Assembly (NCBI GenBank): GCA_913061185.1
Contig: CAJXTI010000004.1
Coordinates: 54,668 to 118,667 of the forward strand
Source of the DNA: an uncultured Oceanobacter sp.
GTDB taxonomy: Bacteria; Pseudomonadota; Gammaproteobacteria; Pseudomonadales; Oceanobacteraceae
Reading direction: 5' to 3'
DNA length: 64,000 nt
Positions within the stretch are counted from its first letter, which is position 1; each line of letters begins with the position of its first letter. The translations under genes and the position numbers were made by a program. Below are positions 17,719 to 25,199 of the stretch, piece by piece. The notes beneath the pieces are model-generated. The model ran no database searches, was not told where the DNA came from, and was given only the letters and a program-made list of their open reading frames with translations.

Positions 17719-18462
17719 TCAACCACGGTGTAACTCGTACAGGCTCATGTTCACGGCAGCGGCCAGATTCAGCGACTCAATCTGGCCGCTGCCGTGAATA
17801 GTAAACGCCGTCACTCCCAGTGATTCAAGCAAGGCGTGCGGTACGCCACGTGCTTCATTGCCAAACAGGTAGGCATCAAATTCAGCGAAGCGGTGAGACG
17901 ACAGCGGCTCGCCGTCCATATCCAGAGTGGCGATTCTGGGGTAACGGGCCTGTAACTGATCGAGTGTTATATCCAGCTCCACCGGCACATGAAAGGTCGC
18001 TCCCATGCTGCTGCGCACTACCTTGGGATTAAACGGATCAACACTGTCGGGGCTGAGCAGTAAACGCCAGCCGCCAAACCAGGCCAGCGTTCGCAAGATG
18101 GTGCCGAGGTTACCGGGGTCTTGCACCTGATACAGGTATAACACCCGTTCGACACGAGCTGTCACCTGACTGGCTTCCTGACTGACTTGTTGTGCCCGCG
18201 CCAGGGTTTCCTGCATTGGCACGACCGCGACCAGCCCCTGCGGGGAGTGGGTATCCGACAGTTGCGTCATCTGACGCTCACCAATCAGCGTTTTGCGGAA
18301 CCGGGTTGGCCAGTGCTCATGGGCTGCGGTGACAAACAGCTCGGCTTGCTGAATGGCAGATTTTTCCAGCTCCAGCAGCAGGTGCTCGCCTTCCACCAGA
18401 TAACAGCCGGTCTCGGTACGGTATTTTTTCTGATGCAGCTTTTTGGCGAGATCAACTTTCAT
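17719..18462 (-). CDS. TrmH/SpoU-family RNA methyltransferase
   Basis: A 247-residue protein with the two-part layout of 2'-O-ribose methyltransferases. An N-terminal substrate-binding domain (KKYRTETGCYLVEGEHLLLE) is followed by a SPOUT catalytic domain with three motifs: VQDPGNLGTILRTLAWFG (motif 1, catalytic Asn and Arg), YLFGNEARGVP (motif 2) and GQIESLNLAAAVNMSLYE (motif 3, knot). It uses S-adenosylmethionine to methylate rRNA or tRNA in the cytoplasm; RlmB, TrmH and other targets cannot be separated by eye. It lies upstream of the dehydrogenase gene on the same strand. Confidence 0.9.
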   Translation of the reverse strand: MKVDLAKKLHQKKYRTETGCYLVEGEHLLLELEKSAIQQAELFVTAAHEHWPTRFRKTLIGERQMTQLSDTHSPQGLVAVVPMQETLARAQQVSQEASQVTARVERVLYLYQVQDPGNLGTILRTLAWFGGWRLLLSPDSVDPFNPKVVRSSMGATFHVPVELDITLDQLQARYPRIATLDMDGEPLSSHRFAEFDAYLFGNEARGVPHALLESLGVTAFTIHGSGQIESLNLAAAVNMSLYELHRG

Positions 18463-18665
18463 CTGGATATTCCGACGGTTATTAAGCCGGACATTGTACG
18501 GTCTGGGCTGCTGTCAGGGAATTTTCCCGGTCTGCTGTTGCCAACTCAGGTGAATTTTCCTGTCTCGTGAATTGGCCAGATTGGGGAGTTGAGACTGGTT
18601 TTGGCTTGCATGTGCTCAACTCAACCGTCAGCCTTTGATCGGACAGCAACCGCCAAGAGGTCCTT

Positions 18666-20108
18666 ATGGCTCTTCGAAATGCCGTCCAGATGATCTGTTA
18701 CCCCGACCGACTCGGGAACAGCCTGAAAGATTTGCATACCGTTCTTAATACTCACTTCACCGACGCCATTGGTGGCGTTCATATTTTGCCGTTTTACCCG
18801 TCCAACGCCGACGCTGGTTTTTCGCCCCTGACTCACAAGGAAGTTGACCCTGTTTATGGCGACTGGGGCGACATCGAAGCAATTGCGGCGGAATACGATG
18901 TGTGTGCCGATGTCACGGTGAATCATATCTCTGATGAATCGGTAGAATTTATTGATTACCTCGCCAACGGCAAGGCATCGCCATACGCTTCGTTGTTTGT
19001 GGATGTCGATGAAATGGGGGAAATCAGTCACGACGACCTGATGAAAATCCACATTCGTAAAGAGAAAGAGCCGTTTCGGGACGTGGTATTTGCTGACGGC
19101 AGTACGGGGCGGGTGTGGTGCACCTTTACTGAACACCAGATCGACCTGAATTACGATTCTGAGCAGACCTTTGATTATATTGCCAACACCTTCCGCTTTC
19201 TGACCGACAAGGGCGTCAAACTGTTTCGCCTGGATGCCTTTGGTTACACCACCAAGCGTATTGGTACCAGTTGCTTCCTGGTGGAGCCGGATGTGTACCA
19301 GACTCTTGACTGGTGTAATGAAGTGGCGCAGAGCCTGGGAGCAGAAATCCTGCCCGAAGTGCATGACCACTCCAGCTACCAGTACGCCATTGGCCGACGT
19401 AATATGCACCCGTATGGCTTCGCCTTGCCGCCGTTGCTGCTCTATTCGCTGTTAGATGGCAACAGTGAATACCTCAAACACTGGTTACGCATGTGTCCGC
19501 GTAACATGGTCACCGTGCTGGATACCCACGATGGTATCTGTATTCCAGATGTCGAAGGGGTCTTGCCGGATGAAAAAATCCGCATCCTGATCGACAATAT
19601 CAACGACCGCTCGGCCGATCCGATTTTGCGCCGGTCGGCAGCCAATATTCACAGTGTCGGGGCGATTTACCAGCTCACCTGTACTTTTTACGATGCCCTG
19701 ATGCAGAACGACGATGCCTACATTGCCGCTCGCGCCGTGCAGTTTTTCACCCCAGGTATTCCGCAGGTGTATTACGTTGGCTTGCTGGCCGGTGAAAACG
19801 ATCACGAATTGATGGAGCAGACGGGCGAGTTACGTGACATCAATCGGCATTACTACAGCATGGATGAAGTGGGTGAGGCAGTGCAAAAACCGGTGGTGCA
19901 ACGGTTGCTGAAACTGATGCGCTTCCGCAATTCACATCCGGCCTTTGATGGTCACTTCGAGCTGAATTTCTCCAATGACGCCAGTGTGGATATGGCCTGG
20001 CGCCATGGTGAGCACTACTGTCGGGCGTTTGTGGATTTGCAGTTCAATACCGCACGATTGAATTACACCGACCTTGAAAGTGGTGAAATGCAGGAATTTC
20101 AGGCCTGA
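18666..20108 (+). CDS. GH13_18 sucrose phosphorylase-like enzyme
   Basis: A 480-residue alpha-glucosyl phosphorylase, close in length to bifidobacterial sucrose phosphorylase. The catalytic set is complete: nucleophile Asp190 in RLDAFGY, acid/base Glu231 in ILPEVHDH and the transition-state Asp289 in VLDTHDG. PQVYYVGLLAGENDHELM is a family signature. It would cleave an alpha-glucoside such as sucrose with phosphate to glucose 1-phosphate. However the acceptor loops (ILPFYPSNADAGFSP, and a shortened DVEGVLPDEK after DTHDG) differ from the bifidobacterial enzyme, so sucrose 6'-phosphate or glucosylglycerol, a marine osmolyte, are real alternatives. AAGAGG precedes the ATG. There is no fructokinase, PTS or sugar transporter beside it. 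A hairpin follows. Confidence 0.85.
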   Translation: MALRNAVQMICYPDRLGNSLKDLHTVLNTHFTDAIGGVHILPFYPSNADAGFSPLTHKEVDPVYGDWGDIEAIAAEYDVCADVTVNHISDESVEFIDYLANGKASPYASLFVDVDEMGEISHDDLMKIHIRKEKEPFRDVVFADGSTGRVWCTFTEHQIDLNYDSEQTFDYIANTFRFLTDKGVKLFRLDAFGYTTKRIGTSCFLVEPDVYQTLDWCNEVAQSLGAEILPEVHDHSSYQYAIGRRNMHPYGFALPPLLLYSLLDGNSEYLKHWLRMCPRNMVTVLDTHDGICIPDVEGVLPDEKIRILIDNINDRSADPILRRSAANIHSVGAIYQLTCTFYDALMQNDDAYIAARAVQFFTPGIPQVYYVGLLAGENDHELMEQTGELRDINRHYYSMDEVGEAVQKPVVQRLLKLMRFRNSHPAFDGHFELNFSNDASVDMAWRHGEHYCRAFVDLQFNTARLNYTDLESGEMQEFQA

Positions 20109-20112
20109 GCAG

Positions 20113-20146
20113 TCTGGCAAGAGGCCGATTTACGCCTCTTGCCAGA
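20113..20146 (+). terminator. Hairpin after the GH13_18 gene
   Basis: TCTGGCAAGAGGC (20113-20125) and GCCTCTTGCCAGA (20134-20146) form a perfect 13-bp stem with an eight-base loop. The following TTCTCTTC is only partly T-rich. It lies five bases after the stop codon. Confidence 0.75.
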
Positions 20147-20200
20147 TTCTCTTCAAACTTCTCTTCAAACTTTTCTCTAAGCCTCTCCAGATATTCTTCC

Positions 20201-20350
20201 CTGCTGACGGTTATTCCGTTACTGCCACGGTCACTGCTGCACGTATCACATCTCATTGGGCGTCGGGTTATGGTTGTCGCCGCCAAAGTGCTGAATGACG
20301 ATGCGCTGCGCTTCAACAGCGGCCATATGGAATTGACCTGGCAGTTCTGA
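20201..20350 (+). pseudogene. Possible C-terminal remnant of an unidentified gene
   Basis: In one frame the bases before a TGA at 20348-20350 read LIGRRVMVVAAKVLNDD and end HMELTWQF, which looks like a genuine protein C-terminus rather than random translation. Upstream the frame is open but turns Ser/Leu-rich over the repeated CTTCTCTTCAAA stretch at 20151-20175. There is no ribosome-binding site. It could be a decayed gene end; I do not recognise the family. The rest of the 20109-20409 gap shows only the hairpin. Confidence 0.25.
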
Positions 20351-20409
20351 CGTAATACGCGCAAACCCGGTACACTGAGTCCTGTTGTCTGGTTCAGAGC
20401 AGGTCTTGT

Positions 20410-20847
20410 ATGTGGCTTCAAAAAGAAATCCGCCTGGCCCCGCGTTCGCGGGGCTTTCATTTGATCACCACCGACGTCGTGCGGGCGTTGCCAGAGCTGG
20501 CCGGTATCGATATAGGGCTGATGCAGCTGTTTATCCTGCATACGTCGGCTTCACTGACCATCAACGAAAATGCGGATCCGACCGTACGCCAGGATTTTGA
20601 AGCCTGGTTTAATCGCAATGTACGCGAAGCCGAACCGTATTACCGTCATACGCTGGAGGGCAGCGATGATTTGCCTGCCCATCTCAAGGCCAGTTTATTG
20701 GGCCATAGTGTGATGATTCCGATCACTGGCGGTGAGCTGAATATGGGTATCTGGCAAGGAATTTACCTCGGCGAACACCGTGACAGTGGTGGTAGCCGCC
20801 GTGTATTGGCAACCCTGCAGGGTCAGGGTCAGGGTCAGGGCCAGTAA
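20410..20847 (+). CDS. yjbQ: YjbQ/UPF0047 family protein
   Basis: A 145-residue protein with the UPF0047 signature: LFILHTSASLTINENADPTVRQD (the HTSASL and NENAD parts are diagnostic), HLKASLLGHSVMIPI and GELNMGIWQGIYLGEHR. Family members trimerise, bind a metal through conserved His/Glu residues and show weak thiamine-phosphate synthase activity in E. coli. The true role is not settled. The protein ends ATLQGQGQGQGQ, a tail made by a hexamer repeat in the DNA. The start at 20410 has only a weak Shine-Dalgarno (AGCAGGTC). It stands as a single gene or runs into the bestrophin-like gene 55 bases on. Confidence 0.9.
   Translation: MWLQKEIRLAPRSRGFHLITTDVVRALPELAGIDIGLMQLFILHTSASLTINENADPTVRQDFEAWFNRNVREAEPYYRHTLEGSDDLPAHLKASLLGHSVMIPITGGELNMGIWQGIYLGEHRDSGGSRRVLATLQGQGQGQGQ
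20821..20844 (+). repeat. Hexamer tandem repeat GGTCAG in the 3' end of yjbQ
   Basis: Three exact GGTCAG units followed by GGCCAG encode Gly-Gln four times, immediately before the stop. Gain or loss of a unit would lengthen or shorten the tail by two residues without a frameshift. Confidence 0.85.
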
Positions 20848-20902
20848 CCTGGAACGAATGTATTTTTACTGACTTGTTTGTAGCGGTTGCCGGAGTAACC
20901 TG

Positions 20903-21835
20903 ATGATTGTTCGTGAACGCCCGCATACGCTGGCGCTGTTATTTGTTTGGCGTGGTTCTATTTTGCCCGATATTGCGTTGCACCTGCTGGCGTTGCTGTT
21001 GTTTGCTGCCGGGGTGGTGGTGATTCATACCGATCACTGGGCCAATCTGGCGCAGTATTCAGTCGCTCCTTTTACCTTACTGGGCATTGCGTTATCGCTG
21101 TTTCTCGGTTTTCGTAATAACGCCTGTTATGACCGCTGGTGGGAAGGTCGTCAGCAATGGGGCCAGATGATTTCTAACGTGCGTTCGTTGGCGCGCTCGG
21201 CACATATTCTGTTGCCCGCATCCCGTCGTTTAACATTATTGGCCTGGTGCTCGGTGTTTTATCACGCCTTGCGGCTGCAATTACGTCAGCAGCCTCTGTC
21301 TATGGATGTCTTGCAGCAACAATTACCTGCCTGGGTGCTGGCGTGTTTGCCCGTTGCTGAACTGGAACAGGTGATCGGCAGCGGTAATGTCGCTGACGGT
21401 GTGTGTCAGAACATGGCAGAACAGTTGCGTCAGGCGTATGCCGCCAACGAGCTGGATACTCAGGGGATTCGTATTCTGGATGACCATGTGTCGGGCCTGG
21501 CGGCAGTACAGGCCGGTTGTGAGCGGCTGTCATCGACCCCTTTGCCCTTCGCCTATTCCTTGCTGACTCATCGCACGGCGTATCTGTATTGTTATTTATT
21601 GCCCTTCGGGCTGGTCGGCAGTATGGGTTGGATGACACCGGTATTTCTGGTCATTGTTGCTTACACTTTTTTTGGTCTGGATGCCCTGGCGCAACAGCTG
21701 GAAGAGCCGTTTGGCAGCGCCTCCAATCATTTGCCACTGGATGCCCTGTGCCGGGTGAATGACCGCTCGCTGGCACAAGCGTTGGGATTGCCTGTGCCGG
21801 ATTTAATGACACCGGAACATCATGTGTTGCGGTAG
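20903..21835 (+). CDS. Bestrophin/UPF0187-like anion channel
   Basis: A 310-residue membrane protein. The start has GGAG about nine bases upstream. Two N-terminal helices (about 22-42 and 50-70), the signature LGFRNNACYDRWWEGRQQWG (residues 69-88) and two later helices (about 225-265) match the bacterial bestrophin-like family (YneE type). The loop residues FGLDALAQQLEEPFG agree with its C-terminal motif. These proteins are pentameric chloride or cation channels of the inner membrane. It is followed by a convergent reductase gene. The physiological ion is not predictable here. Confidence 0.85.
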   Translation: MIVRERPHTLALLFVWRGSILPDIALHLLALLLFAAGVVVIHTDHWANLAQYSVAPFTLLGIALSLFLGFRNNACYDRWWEGRQQWGQMISNVRSLARSAHILLPASRRLTLLAWCSVFYHALRLQLRQQPLSMDVLQQQLPAWVLACLPVAELEQVIGSGNVADGVCQNMAEQLRQAYAANELDTQGIRILDDHVSGLAAVQAGCERLSSTPLPFAYSLLTHRTAYLYCYLLPFGLVGSMGWMTPVFLVIVAYTFFGLDALAQQLEEPFGSASNHLPLDALCRVNDRSLAQALGLPVPDLMTPEHHVLR

Positions 21836-21861
21836 AGGGGTATGATCCCGTCACTCTTCGG

Positions 21862-22725
21862 TTACTCAACCCGCTGTTCGATGCACTGCTCAAAGTACCG
21901 TTCGATACGGCGGTAGCCGTATTCCTGCGCCACCATATCCATCGACATAACGGTCAGAAAAAACAGCATGGGACCGTGTCGTGATTCCGGTGTGGTGTGT
22001 TTCAGCAGCCAGCTGACGACTCGGGCAGCAGTCACCGGAATATGGGTGATACGTGGTTTCGAGTTCCCTGCGGCCACAAAAGCGAGTCGGGCAATTTCCT
22101 GATGAGTGAGCGTTTCCGGGCCTCCGATGGGAAGCTCCAGCAGTGGCTGGAAGGGGGCGTTGACACACATACGCGCCAGGTCTTCGCCATGAATCGGATT
22201 GTAGCGTTGCTGACCATTCCCCAGCAGCCAGATTCGTCCTCGCTGAGCCATGGCCAGCATCTCGTTCAGCTCGGGAAAAAAACCGTTCGGTCGTATGACT
22301 CGATAGTTAAGACCGGATAGCCTGAGCTGGTCGACAAAGGCTTCCTTGGCGTCGCATATGGCCAGATGACGTAAGTACTCACCATTGAGTAGCGAAACGT
22401 AAACAAAACAGTCGACGCCTGATCGTTGGGCTTCTTGCAGCAAGTTCAAGTTGGCCTGGTAGTCTACTTCGCGATAACGCAGGCCATCCTGTTGCCGGTT
22501 GATTCCCAGTGTTGAAATGACGAGATCCACCCCTTCGCAGCAATCTCTCAGGCTGGCTGGGTGAGTCACTTCGACGGTTCGTACGTCACTGAGGCGAGCC
22601 AGTAACGGGTCTACTTTGTCTGGGTTGCGCACCAGTGCACGGACCCGATAACCCTGTTGCAGCAGTAACTGCCAGATATGGCCACCCAGGTACCCGGTTC
22701 CTCCAGCGAGCAGTACGGTTTTCAT
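21862..22725 (-). CDS. NmrA-like / atypical SDR NAD(P)-binding protein
   Basis: A 287-residue protein from ATG 22725 with AGAGGAAG upstream. It has the Rossmann motif LLAGGTGYLGGHIWQLLL at the N-terminus, ALVRNPDKV after the second strand, DLVISTLGI, and a V-Y-V-S-L-L segment in place of the classical YxxxK, as in the atypical SDR family of NAD(P)H sensors and electron-transport assembly factors. The C-terminal half has one hydrophobic patch but no clear membrane segment. It is convergent with the bestrophin-like gene. Substrate and pathway are unknown. Confidence 0.8.
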   Translation of the reverse strand: MKTVLLAGGTGYLGGHIWQLLLQQGYRVRALVRNPDKVDPLLARLSDVRTVEVTHPASLRDCCEGVDLVISTLGINRQQDGLRYREVDYQANLNLLQEAQRSGVDCFVYVSLLNGEYLRHLAICDAKEAFVDQLRLSGLNYRVIRPNGFFPELNEMLAMAQRGRIWLLGNGQQRYNPIHGEDLARMCVNAPFQPLLELPIGGPETLTHQEIARLAFVAAGNSKPRITHIPVTAARVVSWLLKHTTPESRHGPMLFFLTVMSMDMVAQEYGYRRIERYFEQCIEQRVE

Positions 22726-22777
22726 AAACTTCCTCTGCAACCGGGTGATGACAGTGATTGGGTCAGTGGTGCCCAGG

Positions 22778-22981
22778 CTATGTCCAGTCTGGTGTCGTCC
22801 GTGTTTTTACGCTGTTCCCTGGTCGAGAACGGTACGTTGATATAAACCGGAATCGCTTATCTTCAAACCATACGGCAGCACTACTGACATAATACTCATT
22901 AATGGTGTCAAACTCGATATCGGAGGACAGTTGCTTGCGACAAGGTCTGCCATACTCCTGGGTCAGCTTACCAACCAACAA
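22778..22981 (-). pseudogene. Short decayed coding fragment, family unknown
   Basis: The frame reads LVGKLTQEYGRPC and later INEYYVSSAAVWFEDKRFRF, which looks protein-like in composition but has no ribosome-binding site. It lies directly after the S41 remnant on the same strand in another frame. It could be the decayed 3' end of that gene or a separate relic. Confidence 0.3.
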
Positions 22982-23001
22982 TACATTGCACGTTGGGTAC
23001 T

Positions 23002-23510
23002 TCAGGCAGCGCCAGAGTCAATCTCTCGGCAGTGTTGGTTGGTTAGCGCGGCACGCAACCGATTTGAGATAGTGGCCGTCGCAGGTGTCAGGGTGATGGC
23101 TACCGGTGCGGTACGGTTGTTCCCCAATCGCGCCTGTTTATGGTAAAGAACCCCGTTCGCTATTGAAAAAGTACCCAATGGTCTGGCTGGCTGTGTCGTA
23201 GCCATCACCGTTATTTCGCACATCGATAATCAATTCTTCCGTATCGATCAACTTTGCGACGGCTTGTGTCCTGTTGGCATTCCGGGCGTCGAGATCCTGC
23301 CTCAACAACGCTGTGGCGATATTACTTATAGCCAGTTCCGGGCTGAATCCGAACCTATTTTCGATCACCAGCACGCTGTCGGAACGATTGTCCGCTTCGC
23401 TGATGTACCAAAGGAGGTTGCAATTTTGAAGTCATAAATCAGGCAGCCGTCGTTGGTGTACTGAACGGCTACTATGCCGAACGCGACACCCGCAGGATCC
23501 TGTGATGGCA
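23002..23510 (-). pseudogene. S41 (C-terminal-processing) peptidase remnant with frameshifts
   Basis: Three minus-strand frames together read as one peptidase. About 23505-23400 gives DPAGVAFGIVAVQYTNDG, 23374-23138 gives TEELIIDVRNNGDGYDTASQ (the core strand-turn motif of S41 peptidases, usually LDLRNNGGG), and after a shift near 23150 the frame continues YHKQARLGNNRTAPVAITL. The catalytic Ser/Lys region is not found, and no start with a ribosome-binding site exists. The gene is therefore broken by at least two shifts and truncated. The rest of 22726-23812 shows no intact gene. Confidence 0.5.
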
Positions 23511-23812
23511 ATCGCATCGGTCTGGCTGGTATTGGCCGAGCATCCAGGTGGTGATGGTGATCCGGGCTTTGGCACTAAAACCCTGTTTGAACCTTTTGTA
23601 CAAGGAGATAAAAGCCCTACCGGAACGACCGGCGGCTTTGAATTGTGGCTTTGAATTGTGGCTGGCGATTGTGGATTTGAGCTGTGGCGCAAATGATCAA
23701 ACGCCATGGCGGGGTTATGCAGATATCAGCCAACGATCTTGGTGCTGTCTGTTTTGAATTTGGGTGGCAGGCAACCGTTGGAAACTGGCCCGGTTGCCTT
23801 GAAATCCAATGC

Positions 23813-24013
23813 TCAGCCCGCTTTTTGCAGGCAGTCTGGACAAAAGCCGACTTCGGGGAAATAGCCATTCGCGAGTTTGTAAGCGACTTCTGCGGAAGCG
23901 TAGGAACCCAGATACATCAGACTCTCGGGTTCTGGCAACTGGCTGCAAGTCGACAGGTGAACAGCGGCGATGACGCCCTCGCCAACGGGCTTTTTGACAT
24001 AAAATTCGGCCAT
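23813..24013 (-). CDS. Small conserved-looking protein with a C-terminal CxxC
   Basis: A 66-residue protein, ATG at 24013 with GGAG seven bases before. It begins MAEFYVKKPVGEGVIAAVHL, has a middle LGSYASAEVAYKLANGYF and ends FCPDCLQKAG, so a CPDC pair could bind zinc. The style recalls small proteins common in pseudomonads that pair a YLGSF-type segment with C-terminal cysteines. There is no signal peptide or membrane segment. It is the only gene between imuA and the decayed stretch. Function unknown. Confidence 0.6.
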   Translation of the reverse strand: MAEFYVKKPVGEGVIAAVHLSTCSQLPEPESLMYLGSYASAEVAYKLANGYFPEVGFCPDCLQKAG

Positions 24014-24342
24014 GATAGGACTCCAGTGCAGGTGGTAGGTATCGCAGCGACAAGGTTTTCACCTTAGCGGCGCTGACGCTTTGCTAACGCCAAACCGACA
24101 TTAACTGCAAAGGACTGTTGCCAACTTTATGCCAGCAGGGAATTATCCGCAGCGGTTTGAAATCGGCAGATTTTATTGCGGTAAATCAGTTGGTTAGCAA
24201 ACACCAGTGATTGCTGATGGAAAAGGGCGATAGAAGTTGATCTGACTCAAGGCAAAAAATGTTGTTGTGCCTGTCGTTTTTGTCGACAACGCAACAGGTA
24301 CTCTGTTCAGCCCCATTCATTCGGATATTCGCGTTGCACGTA
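24014..24342. other. Gap between imuA and the small CxxC gene
   Basis: I see no gene here. It should contain the imuA 3' untranslated region and the small gene's promoter, but no clear terminator stem with a T-run is visible. In mutagenesis cassettes imuB and dnaE2 would follow imuA at this place; nothing resembling them remains. Confidence 0.4.
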
Positions 24343-25008
24343 CTACTTCCGGGCGGAAGCCAGTGCAACCTCGAACGGTTGGCTCGGCCAGCAACCACGA
24401 CGTTTGAATAGCTCGACCTGGAATACATCCGCTTGTAGCCGTTTGATCCCTAACCGCAAGGTGGCCGGAGAGTTGCCGGGGTCAAAGCCAGTGTGTGGCC
24501 ACAGCCAGCAGTGGCTGTTGGTGTCGCTGGCAGCAAGTTGCAGCCGTTGGACATGTCTTTCATGCGATTCGTGGAGCCATCCCAGTACTGCACTGCAATG
24601 GCCACTGCGGAGACCTTCTTCCAGACACCAGATAGCTTCTTGGTAAGACTTTGGATGCACCACCAGAATGTGTTTTAACCTGACACCAGCCAATGTCAGG
24701 GTCGGGGCGTAAGGAATGGCAGGGGGAGCGACCCAGAGAATCCATTTGGGCTGCTGACTCAAGCTGGCCAGTGCCGGTAATATCAGGCTTAATTCACCGG
24801 CCTCAAGTCCCTGGTGATACACCTCACATACTTGCCCGGCTTGCCAGCCACCGCCGGGCAGTTGCGTATCAAGGCTGGTAAAGCCACTGGACAGAAGCGC
24901 TTGTTGGTGATCTGGCAAGCGTTGGTCTTGCCAGATCTGACTCTGATCGAGCACCTGTTCCAGCGGGGTGTTACCGCTGTTGATCAGGGATGAGCCGGAC
25001 AGATTCAT
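24343..25008 (-). CDS. imuA: ImuA-like translesion-synthesis associated protein (SulA/RecA-like)
   Basis: A 221-residue protein starting behind AGGAG at 25008. The segments SGFTSLDTQLPGGGWQAGQVCEV, ILWVAPPAIPYAPTLTLAGV, and CLEEGLRSGHCSAVLGW follow the RecA-like ImuA pattern (GGW, VAPP..PYAP, LRSG.C.AVLCW). ImuA works with ImuB and DnaE2 in SOS mutagenesis, but neither partner gene is here. The upstream LexA box 47 bases before the ATG shows SOS control directly. A role as SulA-type division inhibitor is an alternative because the families are related, but the length and C-terminal LGIKRLQADVFQVELFKRRG fit ImuA better. Confidence 0.8.
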   Translation of the reverse strand: MNLSGSSLINSGNTPLEQVLDQSQIWQDQRLPDHQQALLSSGFTSLDTQLPGGGWQAGQVCEVYHQGLEAGELSLILPALASLSQQPKWILWVAPPAIPYAPTLTLAGVRLKHILVVHPKSYQEAIWCLEEGLRSGHCSAVLGWLHESHERHVQRLQLAASDTNSHCWLWPHTGFDPGNSPATLRLGIKRLQADVFQVELFKRRGCWPSQPFEVALASARK

Positions 25009-25054
25009 GATGACTCCTGGCGTACTGAATCGGTACGCAGCGAAAACTGAAAAA

Positions 25055-25074
25055 TACTGTACAAATAAACAGTA
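25055..25074 (-). promoter_or_regulatory. LexA (SOS) box upstream of imuA
   Basis: TACTGTACAAATAAACAGTA has perfect CTGT-N8-ACAG symmetry and AT-rich core, close to the gammaproteobacterial LexA consensus. It lies 47 bases before the imuA start. Confidence 0.9.
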
Positions 25075-25159
25075 TTATTGCAGGTTGTTCAAGCTCTGTT
25101 ATGTAACCGGGATCATCCTGTATTGAGGGTTTGGCTGTGCGGCAGATGCGATAGCGTCG

Positions 25160-25165
25160 TATAAT
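25160..25165 (+). promoter_or_regulatory. Probable -10 box of leuA
   Basis: A perfect TATAAT lies 35 bases before the leuA start; the -35 region (GTGCGG at 17 bases) is poor. The implied leader of under 30 bases leaves no room for a leucine attenuator. Confidence 0.45.
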
Positions 25166-25199
25166 GCCCCGTTACGTTGTACCTATTTGGGAGATTTCC

